From NCBI RefSeq assembly GCF_040183065.1, contig NW_027185501.1, positions 682,001 through 746,000 on the forward strand: a stretch of DNA of 64,000 nucleotides. The letters are read 5' to 3'. The DNA comes from Periplaneta americana (lineage: Eukaryota; Arthropoda; Insecta; Blattodea; Blattidae). The position numbers were made by a program, and so were the translations under genes. Of this stretch, positions 1-10,352 are shown one piece after another; within the stretch, counting starts at the first letter, position 1; every line of letters starts with the position of its first letter. The notes under the pieces are model-generated. The model was not told where the DNA came from. It worked only from the letters and a program-made list of their open reading frames with translations, and did no database searches.

Positions 1-785
1 GTGGATTCCTTTAACTGTAAACGAATTTCTGATAATAATCAGTAATCATATTCACTTTCAGAGTGTCAACTTACTGTTTTACATATTTGGTCGTCCAAGG
101 TCACCATGTTTACCAATGGATACAAGGTTCATAGGTTCATGGGTTTATACCTCGCTAAGGACAATGAAATTTGAATGATAAAAATCTTTAGTATGGATTT
201 CTTCAAAAGGCAAGTGAAGTTAGGAATCCCTCGTCGTAGATATATAGCACGTAAAAGAACCATGTTCCTTATACAGTGCTACAGCAAAATTTGTCAGCAA
301 TTTCTCACTCATATTAAAATTTGAAGGAATCTTAATGGGCCATATCACTGTCGTTTTATAGTACAAATTTGTATCAATAAACTCATCCCTTGAAATTTAT
401 CACTCACCTGTTTTGTGAGAACTCCCCCCTTCCCTCTCTTTTTTCCTTGACTTTGCTAGCTTACCTGTGCAAATGTCACAGATTTTCATGCCAGGCATAA
501 CACAAATACAGTATTTGCTTCAAACTTAAGTTTTGCAGATTCACTGTTGATAATACTTCACTAAATCAATTTTTTACATTCAATTTCTACTGGTCTTAAA
601 TTTGTAGTAATTTTGTGGCCATATTTTCAAAGGGATCACAATGGTTTGTGTTACAGATCATTATTTTTAGCAGCCAGCACTCACAGTAAAATCCATTAAC
701 TGCTCACAGTTCATATAATATTTAAATACCACACAAATGAAACAAACCATTACTTCAATTTTACGTTCATTATAGAGCAAACTAA
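1..785. other. gene-free AT-rich intronic sequence
   Basis: I see no open frame longer than 60 codons, no RNA gene and no clear transposon end here. It lies downstream, in transcript direction, of the last TRRAP exon found (1955-2099), so it is most likely intron. I could not find the next TRRAP exon in positions 1-1954. Confidence 0.5.
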
Positions 786-1440
786 TATTCATGCATTCAT
801 TGTGTTCTGCCCAAGTACAGGGCTTTCACTGCAAACCAGCATTCTCCAATCTTCCCTATTTTCAGTCTTCCTCTTTGTCTCCTCATATGATCCATATATC
901 TTAATGTTGCCTATCATCTGATATCTTCTTCTGCCCCGAACTTTTCTCCTATTCACCATTTCTTCCAGTTCATCCTTTAGTAGGCAGTTTCTTCTTAGCC
1001 CATGACCCAGGCAATTTCTTTTTCTCTTCCTGATTAGATTCAGCATTATTCTTTCTTCACTCATTAATTCCAGAACAGCTTCATTTCTTATTCTGTCTGT
1101 CTATTTTACATGCTCCATTCTTCTCCCTATCCATATTTCAAATGCTTTTAATCGTTTCTCTTCATTTCATCGTAATGTCTATGTTTCTGCCCCATACAAT
1201 GCTGCCACACTCCACACAAAGCACTTCACTAACCTCTTCCTTAGTCCTTATTCCAAACGTCCGCAGAAAATGCTCCCTTTTCTATTAAAAGCTTTCTTTG
1301 CTATTGCTATCCTCTTTTTGACTTCCTGGCAACAGCGCATGTTACTACTTATAGCAAACCCCAAGTATTTGAAGCTAGCTACTTGTTCTACTGAGACAAC
1401 CGGTAATATTAATGTTCCCATAAGAAATGGAAGAAGACTA
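786..1440 (-). pseudogene. LINE (non-LTR retrotransposon) ORF2 C-terminal remnant
   Basis: The minus strand reads as the C-terminal end of a LINE reverse-transcriptase polyprotein with several stops and frameshifts. Recognisable blocks in order are the post-RT 'KYLG' type segment (about 1385-1360), 'YGAETWTL'-like sequence near 1195, 'FEIWIGRRME' near 1110-1145, and the basic tail 'LRRNCLLKDELEEMV' in an open stretch from 1064 to 789. That last stretch is 91 codons and ends at the typical C-terminus of this family. The EN domain and RT catalytic core are absent, as in a 5'-truncated copy. It lies inside a TRRAP intron on the same strand as the gene. A second scrap of the same 3' end is at 20165-20275. 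Confidence 0.75.
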
Positions 1441-1954
1441 CGTACTGATTAATGTAGGACGCAGGTACATATATATGTTCAGACAAGATTACTTTTGGAA
1501 ATGTAAATGTTCTGGTAATGAAAAGAAATCATTGTCATATAACATTTGAACATTATTGTTCTGCTGAAATAACTGAATTCTAATATGAGAAAATTAGGTT
1601 TTTATATGGTCATACAAAAAAAAAACAGATCCTCATACATATGACATTAGCTGAAAATAAAAAAAATCAAATTTGAAATCTGCACACACACTTTTTATTT
1701 TATTTATTTCCTACGACCGGAAAATAACTGGGTGTTTTACATGATGTAGACAATTTGGTAGGTCAACATTAATTTCACTCTCACAAATATCTAGCACCTT
1801 GTAAAAATAGGCATTCACTTTTAAATGATAAAGAAATCGAATACAACTTGATATAGCATATCAAGTTGCAATGGATGATGATATTACGAATGTGACATTG
1901 TAGAGATACTGCATGACACTGGAATCTGTGCATAGTAAGTATATAATGCTTTAC

Positions 1955-2099
1955 CTTCTCCACAGGAAAGTCTATTGGCTTGGAATGCTCCTGGAAATAA
2001 GCAATTATTGCAGGTCCGGGTGTTTCCTTGTCATTGTACTCCAATTTCTGAGGTTCAATCATCATCTTACGGTTACCTCCACCAACCTTCCCAAGTACC
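1955..2099 (-). CDS. TRRAP: TRRAP exon (fifth of the exons seen)
   Basis: 145-bp exon. The acceptor is AG at 2101-2100. The first base completes a split Arg codon from the previous exon, and translation runs VLGKVGGGNRKMM... to ...FPVEK before a GTAAAG donor at 1954. This matches the TRRAP/Nipped-A segment after 'AFR/AYR', where other animals have VLGKFGG(S)NRKM. TRRAP is the inactive PIKK-family scaffold of the SAGA and TIP60/NuA4 histone acetyltransferase complexes, in the nucleus; this part belongs to the HEAT-repeat solenoid. The exon starts in phase 2 and ends in phase 0, exactly fitting its neighbour. The tail (PGPAIIAYFQEHSKPIDF) is less conserved than the start. The next downstream exon was not found in the window. 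Confidence 0.9.
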
Positions 2100-3257
2100 C
2101 TGTTTAACGGAATCATTAACATTAATGTTATATAGAAGGATATGTACATTTAAACGCAAAAAAAAGCATGTTATGTGACAGATTTAGATTCAATCACATT
2201 ATTTTATAGGAGCACATACAGAAGTACATACAGCCTGAACTTCATCATTGACAAACTACGGAAATAATCAAATGATCTATTAAAAAAATACCCAAACATA
2301 CACAAATGAAAGGCATTAAATCAATTTTTTAAACTTTTCAGGAGAAGGAAAAAACATTATATCGTGAAGAAAACCAAGTAAATTTATTGCATGTTTGTGA
2401 TAAGCCATAGAATAATTCCGTAGCCTATGTGTGCCACAATAAAAAGACAAATGCAATGCTTCATACCACATCTCAAAAATTATTTAGAAAAATTGACTTA
2501 ATGCTTTTTAGCTCCATAGTTGCTACTTACACTTCATAAATGACTTTACATATTTAAATATTACATGATATTTTAGTTATATTTATTTGTAACATAAATG
2601 CCACCTAGGGTACATATATTCAATGAAAAGATTGTTATAAATTACAACTTATCTTATGATATAGCAAAATATAAGCTAAGTAGAGTACAGCAGGGTAAAA
2701 TATACAAAGCCACTTACAGCAGCTTAACTTACAAGGATTCCCCTTCAGTTTTTGTTGCTGGCCATTTCAAAATTAAATGAACACAATGCAGTAAATTACA
2801 TCTCTTATGATACAGCAAAATAGAAGCTACGTAGAGTAAAGTAGGATAAAAAACATAAAGTCACTTATTACTCATATTATACTGAAACACTGATATCACA
2901 AGGTCGCGGGATGGGTGGGAATTGGAAAGCAGCAGCTCAGCTGCTTAGTCAACCTCACATGATGCGATGTGGCACTGAAAGGCAGGAAGACAAGTCCAAT
3001 TTTGATTTAATGCTTTCAGCTCTGACCGAATCTAATGCACTTGCACATATACTCTTTATTACTCAAGTCTGTAAAAGATGTTATTACGTGAATACAAGGT
3101 TAAATACCTACTCAGATGAAATTATACTCATTTTAATAAAACAAAATATAAACCTTATGCATCTGACACCATGTATTACACTGTGTAAGTCACATAAAAT
3201 AGGAATTTTTTTTTATTTATTTCAGCACGTACACTCATGCATATCTGTGCTCCTTAC
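2100..3257 (-). other. TRRAP intron, 1158 bp
   Basis: AT-rich sequence between two exons of the host gene. It has near-duplicate short segments at about 2640-2700 and 2805-2860 (both contain a 'tatgata(t/c)agcaaaata' motif), suggesting a small local duplication. An open frame on the plus strand at 2911-3261 overlaps the exon end and has no recognisable family. Confidence 0.55.
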
Positions 3258-3403
3258 CTGAAAGCCACATGAGCAACTTGATCAGTTGGATTCCTCAGAG
3301 TACGCCACAAAGCCTGAATCAAGTCTGCTCGGACAGGCTGTATATGTTCATACAAGAAGTCAGGCTGCAAGTTATCCACACATAGTTCCAATGTGCGCAG
3401 ATC
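3258..3403 (-). CDS. TRRAP: TRRAP exon (fourth of the exons seen)
   Basis: 146-bp exon starting in phase 0 after AG at 3405-3404 and ending two bases into an Arg codon before a GTAAGG donor at 3257. Translation is DLRTLELCVDNLQPDF, then LYEHIQPVRADLIQALWRTL, then RNPTDQVAHVAF. This is nearly identical to vertebrate and fly TRRAP/Nipped-A in the N-terminal HEAT-repeat region. The split codon AG|G joins it to the exon at 1955-2099, giving the family's conserved Arg. No stop, frameshift or unusual splice site is seen. The conservation leaves little doubt about identity; exon borders rest on splice consensus plus phase and were not confirmed by transcripts. Confidence 0.95.
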
Positions 3404-3559
3404 CTTTGAAAGCAAATTAAGCTTGTTAAGAGCACAAATTTTATTGTATAAAAACTATCTTAAGTATATTCTTATATTTTTCACAACAAAATATACTTTT
3501 CATATCCTTCATGTTTCTGAATTAGGTAGTGTGCATTTAATTACGAATAAAATTTAAAT

Positions 3560-4028
3560 ACAATTGAATAGCCGCCCAGAACAAGGTTGTAACCAGCAAA
3601 TATAAGATTTAGATTCATTTTCCGGGCTGAGAGGCCGTGGTCTATTAGTTGGTTTTATACCAGACGTTTCGTCTGTAACTGCGGCAGACTCCACTGAAGA
3701 TGTCTGCCGCAGTTGCAGACGAAACGTCTGGTATAAAACCAACTAATAGACCACGGCCTCTCAGCCCGGAAAATGAATTTACATCTATAGACTCCGGCCA
3801 TGAAAGCCTACACTGCAAAATATAAGATTCTTCAGAAATGGGGAAAAACACATTGTACTGTACAAACTTTCAACTTTTTAGAGCAAGATTGGCAATCAGA
3901 CATGTGTGCTGATTTTAATATGAGTGCAAACATTACACGCAGTGCATCATTAACAGTCTGGATCCACGAAAAAGTCACCTTGTAGGAAATGAGGGTTACA
4001 ACCTAGTTCTGGGCGGCTATTCAATTGT
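3560..4028. mobile_element. fold-back / MITE-like element with terminal inverted repeats
   Basis: The ends are inverted copies of about 34 bp with one mismatch. The left end at 3561 reads CAATTGAATAGCCGCCCAGA and its reverse complement is at the right, ending near 4027. The interior holds a much longer palindrome (3613-3778). No transposase is encoded. A target duplication is not clear: both flanks are AT-rich, with a possible short 'TAAA'-like match. It sits in the TRRAP intron between exons 5421-5587 and 3258-3403. Confidence 0.6.
3613..3778. repeat. long palindrome, 77-bp arms, 12-base loop
   Basis: Arms 3613-3689 and 3702-3778 are reverse complements with a single mismatch (T versus C in 'GTCTG(T/C)AACTG'). 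The loop is TCCACTGAAGAT. Plus-strand 3694-3730 reads CTGAAGA, then a 6-bp stem (GTCTGC/GCAGAC), then GAAACGTC. That arrangement resembles the CUGANGA-stem-GAAA core of hammerhead ribozymes. Short open frames on the minus strand here are only translations of the palindrome. Confidence 0.9.
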
Positions 4029-4354
4029 AAAATACAGGTCATCCCGTACATTGTTACTAGTCTACCTCCACCCAACACTAATTCGGTCTAGATTCCTCAA
4101 AGATGTCCCTAATATCAAAGAATTTTTGTTAAATATTGTTACAACGATTTCATCACTAACACACAGAAAAATCAATATTGTGAAAATTGTGGAAATACAG
4201 AGATATCCAATGCAGTAGGAACCAGTGTTTGTGCTATTGTCGAGCATGACGTTCATTGCCATGTGCACATACTGAAGAATGGCAGTGATGCAATTAGACA
4301 TATACAGTTTCCTTAACAATTTATGAAGCAGTTAGAAAATTACCTACTTCCTTG

Positions 4355-4915
4355 CGAATTTTATGGTAGGAGGTGCTGAAAGTGGCGTCTTCATTGTTCA
4401 GACATTTCCGCAGGGAATTAGGTCGAAAAGACTGAGGGGGCCACAAATTCCTACTAATAAGTCTGTCCTGGTTGAACGCACTCTTCATTTCTATCATCAC
4501 ATTTGCTGTATGAGCTGTGGCAGTGTCTTGTTGAAAAAAAAGGACAAAATCACGATCCCTGTTGGTTAATTCTCTAAAAAGGGGGTGGGGGATAACAAAT
4601 CATATTCACGTATGTATGGGTATCAACTGCTGTCTCATAAACATTGGACCTATGATTCTTTTGCCACTCATCGTGGAGGGACTTCAAGAAGGATATTAGG
4701 CTTTTCAAAGCATCAACACTGATTAGGCCTATATTGTGAATTCACAGTCATATTTATGGAGATGGAACCAGTCCTCGTGCGAGAAAAATATTAAATCTGG
4801 GTCTATTTCTCTGTTACGTATATTATTCGGAATCCACACAAAATTGTACCCAAGTACAGTATCACACAGCTGAGATTCTTGTGCCACAATTATTTTATAT
4901 TGCATCAATTTTAAC
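4355..4915 (-). pseudogene. mariner-like (IS630/Tc1-mariner superfamily) transposase remnant
   Basis: Minus-strand translation, allowing several frameshifts and stops, gives the landmarks of the insect transposases whose N-terminus is a DUF4817-type helix-turn-helix. These are a first catalytic-region motif near 4790-4750 (FFSHEDWFHLHKY, where relatives have SDEAWFHLSGY), then FFQQDTATAHTAN near 4530-4495 (second Asp), then 'RLISRNLWPP' near 4460. A C-terminal 'RRHFQHLL'-like tail lies near 4370. The first motif's Asp is changed to His. Same broad family as the remnants at 11322-11710, 21006-22042, 25072-25320 and 27189-27458. Confidence 0.65.
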
Positions 4916-5420
4916 AATTTTGTAGCTCTTCACATGGGTAAACACACAAGTAAGTTCCGTTTGTTGTGAAAGGAGCCAAATGGATTTTCGTAGAATTGTG
5001 CAAGGAATGACCAATGTCATTTAATGCTTCTTTCGGGATAAGCCTATGTTGTCTGTTTGATTTCTTAATCTGAAAATTTATTATACTGGAAGGTCACAAA
5101 GTGAGTGTACCCCTATGTATTCTTATTTAACTTACTTTGTGAATGTTGGTACCCCCATATTTATGTTGGTACCATGCTACCATGGTAACCGTACAGTCAT
5201 CATAACATTGTGATAGTAACAACCTCCTCCCAATAAAGATCAACGTTTAGGCACACTGTATCAGATGAACTCAGCAGAAAAGAAACTTTCATTTCGAAAA
5301 TTATTTCTATGCTTCATCACAATACCCTCTCTACACACTCCGTAATACAATAAAATATAACATTTGCCTCCGAAGGAAAGACTTGCTTCAATTTTCTGCT
5401 TCAGAATTAAACTGGCATAC

Positions 5421-5587
5421 CTGGCTTATGAGTGTGTGGGAGCCATTCAGTGCTGACACAAGTGGATCCATCAGCATGGGCAAATAAGGGAATAGAGAAC
5501 TCAGGCGCACAGGAACTGTGAGGCACAACTCCACAAACAGGTCCTTCATGTGTTGTTTGTGCAGACCACTCTGCAGACTGTTCAAAC
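5421..5587 (-). CDS. TRRAP: TRRAP exon (third of the exons seen)
   Basis: 167-bp exon after AG at 5589-5588, starting with two bases that complete the Gly codon of the previous exon (G|GT) and ending in phase 0 with CAG before GTATGC at 5420. It translates to LNSLQSGLHKQHMKDLFVEL, then CLTVPVRLSSLFPYLPMLMD, then PLVSALNGSHTLISQ. This is almost residue-for-residue the TRRAP N-terminal HEAT region. It is separated from the upstream exon by a 9.2 kb transposon-filled intron and from the downstream exon by 2.0 kb. Phase and protein continuity on both sides make the assignment firm. Confidence 0.96.
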
Positions 5588-5689
5588 CTAACATAACATT
5601 CACAATGTGCATATACAATAACTGTTTGTGCTAACTTCAAGAAATACAGATTACAATATCCTAAGAAATTTCATTTCTCCTGCCTGAAT

Positions 5690-6105
5690 TCTACTCATGT
5701 CCTTCTAAGCCATAGTCCAGGTCTCAGCACCAAACCTAACTATAAGCATGTAATAACATTTATACACCATATTTTTTTATTTCTTTTGACATCTCCGAGT
5801 TCCAAAAAAATATCTACTGTGTTATAAAATTCGGCACCTAGTCCAATCCTATTAGTGGTTTCTTGTTTAATTTTTTTCTTGTGTATGAAATCCTGCATCC
5901 TAGATAATCTACTTCAACTTATTTTAAAACGTGATTTCCGATCTTACAGTAACCGCTATCTGACTGTCCTCTTCCAATCTTCACAACTAAATACTTCTCA
6001 AGATTTAGATGTAGGCCATATTTTTCTAATTCTCCCTGCCATTCTTCCAGCTTTTTTTGTAATTTCAATTAATTTCCTTCCCATATTAATATAAGGTGGG
6101 GCACG
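5690..6105 (-). pseudogene. LINE reverse-transcriptase fragment, heavily decayed
   Basis: Minus-strand reading gives broken pieces typical of the RT C-terminal half of APE-type LINEs. They are a 'LEKYGLHLN'-like stretch near 6030, 'NRIGLGAEFYN' near 5845-5815, and 'GAETWTMA'-like sequence near 5735 followed by 'RIQ' near 5695. Every block is in a different frame. No ends or tail could be placed. Alternative: part of another LINE family in this window; too degraded to tell. Confidence 0.5.
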
Positions 6106-6599
6106 GGATATTACCTATTTTTAAGTTGGTATCAGGGCCGAATTTAGGTATAGTACTGCCCCTAGGCAGTGCTAGAATTTGCCCCCCCCCCCCACACAAG
6201 TTTATGAGCAGCTATTATATCAGGTCATGTTTAGTTTAAATTAGTTTTAAATGAAATGTTACAATTCAGAAAACAATAAATTATTGGAATCAAAATACAT
6301 GCATCTTACTTGTGAATCATAAAGATTTCCTTCACACTTTCTTCACAGAGAAAGCATTGATGATGTCATCAAAGTTGAACTGACGAAACACATCAAACTC
6401 GATGCAAAGAAATATATTCAAAATTATTCAATGTTTTAACAAAATTGATTTGTGAAAGGTAGATTGTGGTTTATTTTTAAGCATTGGTTTTGTTGGTGAC
6501 ATAATTATTACGAGTATTTCTTACTTCGACAGGAAGTGTGAAGTAAATTAAAAAATAAAATCCAACTCTTTGCAAAATAAACTTTTCATATCGAATTAT

Positions 6600-7614
6600 C
6601 ATAGGCGGAGTTATGGTGGAACATAGGGGGGGGGGCAGTGCCCCCCAAACTTGGCCGAACTCTTTTTCTTCTATTAAAGTTAGAAAATATTGAATTCAAA
6701 AGATTTTTCTTGGTTTCATTTATGATTAAGTTTTTGTGCTTAAATTGACGAATTAATGTCTTCAGACCATGTGTCTGGATTATAATATTTATTTTAAATT
6801 TCTGAACATATAAGAATTTCTATACTTCATTTGAGGAATGGAAGCACTGTAATGTTTTTTTGTAACAGCTTGTACTGATGTGTTAGAACTCCGCAGGTGT
6901 TGAAGCAGCCACTTGGAGAAATATGAATAACATACTGCACAACAATGCAGAAAAAAGAAAAGTGATTCCTGTATAATGTGTAAACTTAAAGACGAGATTA
7001 AATGAAATAGAATTCACATTTCATATGACATCTTGCTTTCTTAAATAAACAGATAAAGTAAATGTAAAACTTGGTCCACCACTGTGGAGTAATGGTTAGC
7101 ACATCTGGCCATAAAACGAGTGGGCCCAGGTTCAAATCCTGGTTGGGACAAGTTACTCGGTTGGGGGTTTTCCGGGGTTTTTCCTCAACCAATTAGCAGA
7201 ATTGCTGGGTAATTTTCGGTGTTGGACCTTGGACTCATTTCACTATCATTAATTCACATGTCATCATCATCCATACTATAGTCCAGGTTAAGTTCACAGT
7301 GCAGCATATTGTACTTGTAAGAGTGTGGCTGTTCGGCACCCAATCATTCACAGAATAGGAGTGGTAAGCACAATAAGCCTCAGGCTGCAGTGCAAGCCTT
7401 TTGGTCCCTTCTCCGCATAAGAAAAAAAAATTGTCTGTATATTTTGTTACAATTTTACTTCATTTTACAATATCTTTATTGAATGATCACACTGTACCAA
7501 GGTCAAGTTATAACTGGGGAAGAAGATAAATGATGTCCCCCATAATCTCTTTATATCGGGTTTCTATGGTTTTGCTTTGCCCCCACCAAAGAAATGGTCC
7601 TCTCTCCGCCTATG
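6600..7614. mobile_element. hAT-like non-autonomous element, perfect 8-bp target duplication
   Basis: The 11-bp terminal inverted repeats are CATAGGCGGAG at the left and its complement ending at 7614. The flanks are identical 8-mers CGAATTAT at 6592-6599 and 7615-7622. An 8-bp duplication is the hallmark of hAT superfamily insertion. No transposase ORF is present. A tRNA-derived SINE lies inside at 7074-7425. Both ends run into G-rich/C-rich tracts ('gggggggggcagtgcccccc' near 6630). Confidence 0.8.
7074..7425 (+). mobile_element. tRNA-derived SINE
   Basis: The head resembles a tRNA gene with pol III internal promoter boxes: box A-like TGGAGTAATGG near 7085 and box B GGTTCAAATCC at 7129-7139. 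The body (AAGTTACTCGGTTGGGGG..., 'ccggggtttttcctcaacc', 'gctgggtaattttcggtgttgga') is shared with the SINEs at 31821-32075 and 29841-31460. It ends in an A-rich run near 7421. The tail region (7270-7420) differs from the other copies. Confidence 0.85.
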
Positions 7615-7714
7615 CGAATTATATGGTGCACATGCTGGAAAGTGGTTAAATAGTATTGTTGACGATATGTTATATTGGAAATGAACTGAGAGTTGTGGTT
7701 ACTATTTATAGCAA

Positions 7715-8939
7715 TCTTAATATATAAAATTGAATGTGGGTATGTATGTATGTATGTATGTATGTTCTCTATACAAATCTACACGCTTTGACCAATATGT
7801 GCCAAAGTTTGCACATTTAACCTTCATAACCAGGAGAAGAACATAGGCTACATTAAAATTGTGCAAATAGAAGTTAAATTAATTAAAACTATAAAAAATA
7901 AAAATAAATAGATCAAATATTCATGTATAATATTAAAATGCAAAATCTTCTACAGTCAATTGTTCTTTATTATTGTCTGTTGTATTCAACATCGACTTTC
8001 ACGAGGCCATGGAAATTATAACACGAAATTAAATAACATTGTTGATACATCATGAAGGCTAAAATCTAGAAGACAATAATACAGTAAGTATATTTACGCA
8101 GTCCAGGACCGTATTATGAATTTCTCGATGGATTTGTACATAGTGAGCAGGCTGTGTTTATCCAACTGAATTTTTTGAAACCACAAGTATTGCTATTGCA
8201 TAATTGAATACTTAATATTGACCCACCAAAATTATGTAATGGAACGAGAATTGGTGAGAAAAAACTCATGAAAGATGTAATAGAAGTGACAACATTAACT
8301 ATCAAAACGAAAGGAGAAGATGTTTTTATCCCATGTATTCCAATGATACTCAATAAAATGCCTTTCGATTTTAAGCAACTGCAATTTCAATGCGACTAGC
8401 ATTTGGTAATGGCCATTTATTACAATGAAGCTCAAGGACAGTCCCTCAAAGTTGCAGACATTAACTTAAAAAATGCGTGATTTTCACATTCTCAGCTATA
8501 TTTTATACAAAGGAGTGAAAAAAGAACATTTTACACATATCAAAAAGCACTTCAATGATAGTTTTGTCATGTTTCTAATGTAGTATGTGACTGTATGTAA
8601 GCCCACTGAAAATAACACTAAGTTATATTAATTCTAAGATATACGTATTGTTATTCATGTTCGAAAATTTATTACTGCGAAATTCTATCAGTATAACCAC
8701 GTTACCAATGTAGTATGTTATGTGTTGTGGAAAGAACAATCTCTTAATTTCTAAAATACTGGCATACGTATCTCAGAATATTAGTCTTTATGTTAAGAAA
8801 TGACTTATTGCGAGTTTATATTGTATCTGTATTATGTGTATAAAAATAATATAATTAATATGTTCTGAATTTGTGGGATACAACTTCTCAAGTCATAATT
8901 AAAAAAAACTGGGTATTATATAAGCGGGCACACAGCGAT
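7715..8939 (+). mobile_element. decayed Helitron with PIF1-type helicase remnant
   Basis: The 5' end TCTTAATATATAAAATTGAA is preceded by A, as expected for Helitron insertion between A and T. The same 5' end, in inverse orientation, starts the copy at 15993-16572. A (GTAT)n run lies at 7740-7765. The interior encodes helicase residues (8160-8560). The 3' end is uncertain: 'AGCGGGCACACAGCGATC' near 8923-8940 looks like a damaged form of the 'CGGGTACAGCTAG' end seen at 31212. Confidence 0.7.
8160..8560 (+). pseudogene. Helitron PIF1-like helicase C-terminal fragment
   Basis: Plus-strand translation, with few stops, reads PKLCNGTRIGEKKLMKDVIE, then KTKGEDVFIPCIPMILNK, then PFDFKQLQFQ, then 'AIYYNEAQGQSLKVADINL' and a 'FSHSQLY' block. 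These are the last helicase motifs of Rep-Hel proteins from Helitrons, usually NGTRL..., GEDVFIPRIPL, AMTINKAQGQSL and FSHGQLYVA. The ATP-binding Walker motifs and Rep domain are missing, so only the C-terminus survives. The motif assignment is from family knowledge and is strong despite the decay. Confidence 0.8.
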
Positions 8940-9632
8940 CAAGGGGTAAAAAAATCTTCCAATATAAATTAAATTATATACGTATATATTGATTCTTTGA
9001 TACGACCGATACAGAGAGAAATTTTGGCTCATGATTACACCCCAACAGGTTCAGACTGGAAACAAGGGAATTCCCTGTTCATCGTTAGCTGTCTCTGAAA
9101 TTTAAGTGGTGAAAGCATACATAGACATGAAGTTACGTGAAATGTATGTCAGCACAGAATAGATCAATGTACAGAGCTTATCTCTGCTTCTGTGCAACGT
9201 CACATTTGCGGTGAGGAAGAAAGGAGACTGCAAAAAGATAATGATTTTTAACACGCTGACTCCCACGACTAAGATAAGCCATTTGAAATTGAACAGTCAC
9301 TGACCGGCAGAGATAAAATATAAGATCTGTAGAACATTGAGTTAACGTTAAGTGGGCCGAGGGGTGCGTTTTTGTTTTGAACTTCAAGGCAATGCTGGAG
9401 GTGTGCTGCGGACAAGAAAGATTGGACGAGAGCTGTAGGAGAGGCCAGGGTACTTCATGGAGAATGGAGAAGGAAAATCTAAGCAATGCTCATTTAAAGT
9501 TTGTCTGGCTGTAGCCTGTAGCTATATATTTTCGTTTGGTTTTATTTTATTTATAGTTTAATTTTTCTATTATTTTATTTGTATTTCTGGTGATGTGAAA
9601 GAGAAGATCTGACGGCCTTAACTACTCGTATG
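8940..9632. other. unassigned sequence inside the outer hAT-like element
   Basis: No coding similarity recognised. A 102-codon minus-strand frame (9178-9486) has no recognisable domain or codon signal and is probably chance. Confidence 0.4.
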
Positions 9633-9658
9633 TATAAATAAATAAATAAATAAATATA

Positions 9659-9689
<31 letters not shown>

Positions 9690-9803
9690 AATAAGTAAAT
9701 AAGTAAGTAACTAACTAACTAAATAAATAAATACATAAATAAATAAATACATACATAAATAAATACATAAATGAATAAATAAATAAATACATAAATAAAT
9801 AAA

Positions 9804-9836
<33 letters not shown>
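9633..9836. repeat. compound microsatellite (TAAA)n then (CA)n
   Basis: About 170 bp of interrupted TAAA/TAAG/TACA tetranucleotides are followed by an uninterrupted (CA)16 run at 9805-9836. Confidence 0.95.
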
Positions 9837-9840
<4 letters not shown>

Positions 9841-10090
9841 AATTTAAAACATTTGAACATATGGCTGCCTGACCTACAGTTGTTTTAAATTGAGTTAATC
9901 CTTTCAGGAATTTGGCTAAGAAGTTCATTAATTCATGTAAATGATATTAAGTAAAGATTTCAATTTTATGGACGAGGAAATCTTAGTAAAGACAATTAGT
10001 TTTGGTTGAATATAATATTGAGTTTCTGAGATCTCCGAAAAGTCTAACAACCAGTTTAATTAAAAAAAAAGGAAAAGGACAACCCAGGCA

Positions 10091-10265
10091 GAGAGAGAGG
10101 GGGGGAGAGAGAGGGAGAGGGGAGGGGATGGAGAGGGGGAGAGAGAGGAGGAGAGAAGAGAGGAAGAGAGAGGGAGGGAGGAGAAGGGGAGAGAGAGGGG
10201 GATGGTGGGGAGGGGAGAGGGACGGAGGTGAGGGAGGGGGAGAAACGGAGGGATGAAGGGAGAGA
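10091..10265. repeat. purine-only low-complexity tract (GA/GGA rich)
   Basis: About 175 bp almost wholly A and G on the plus strand, in irregular GAGAGG and GGGGAGAG units. Open frames on both strands here are low-complexity artefacts. Confidence 0.95.
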
Positions 10266-10352
10266 AAATGCCACTCTCCTGGAAATTGCCGCCCTAGGTT
10301 GCCTAGGCCTAAATCCAGCACTGGTTGATGCCAAAAGTTAACCACAACAATA

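Larger units (their letters stand above)
6133..10323. mobile_element. outer hAT-like non-autonomous element carrying nested insertions
   Basis: The left end reads CAGGGCCGAATTTAGG and the reverse complement of the right end reads CAGTGCTGGATTTAGG. Both continue into matching 'CCTAGG' and poly-G/C sequence. The flanking 8-mers are GTTGGTAT and GTTGATGC (5 of 8 identical), a plausible decayed hAT-type 8-bp duplication. The 4.2 kb interior holds another hAT-like element, a Helitron and simple repeats; no transposase belonging to the outer element is visible. Inference from ends only. Confidence 0.4.

Noticed and set aside
7074-7150. tRNA gene from box A/box B match
   Set aside because: The sequence continues into a shared SINE body and recurs at 31821 and 31386; it is a SINE head, not a functional tRNA.
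9178-9486. 102-codon minus-strand ORF as a gene
   Set aside because: No domain, no neighbouring exon signals, low-complexity codon pattern; likely chance.
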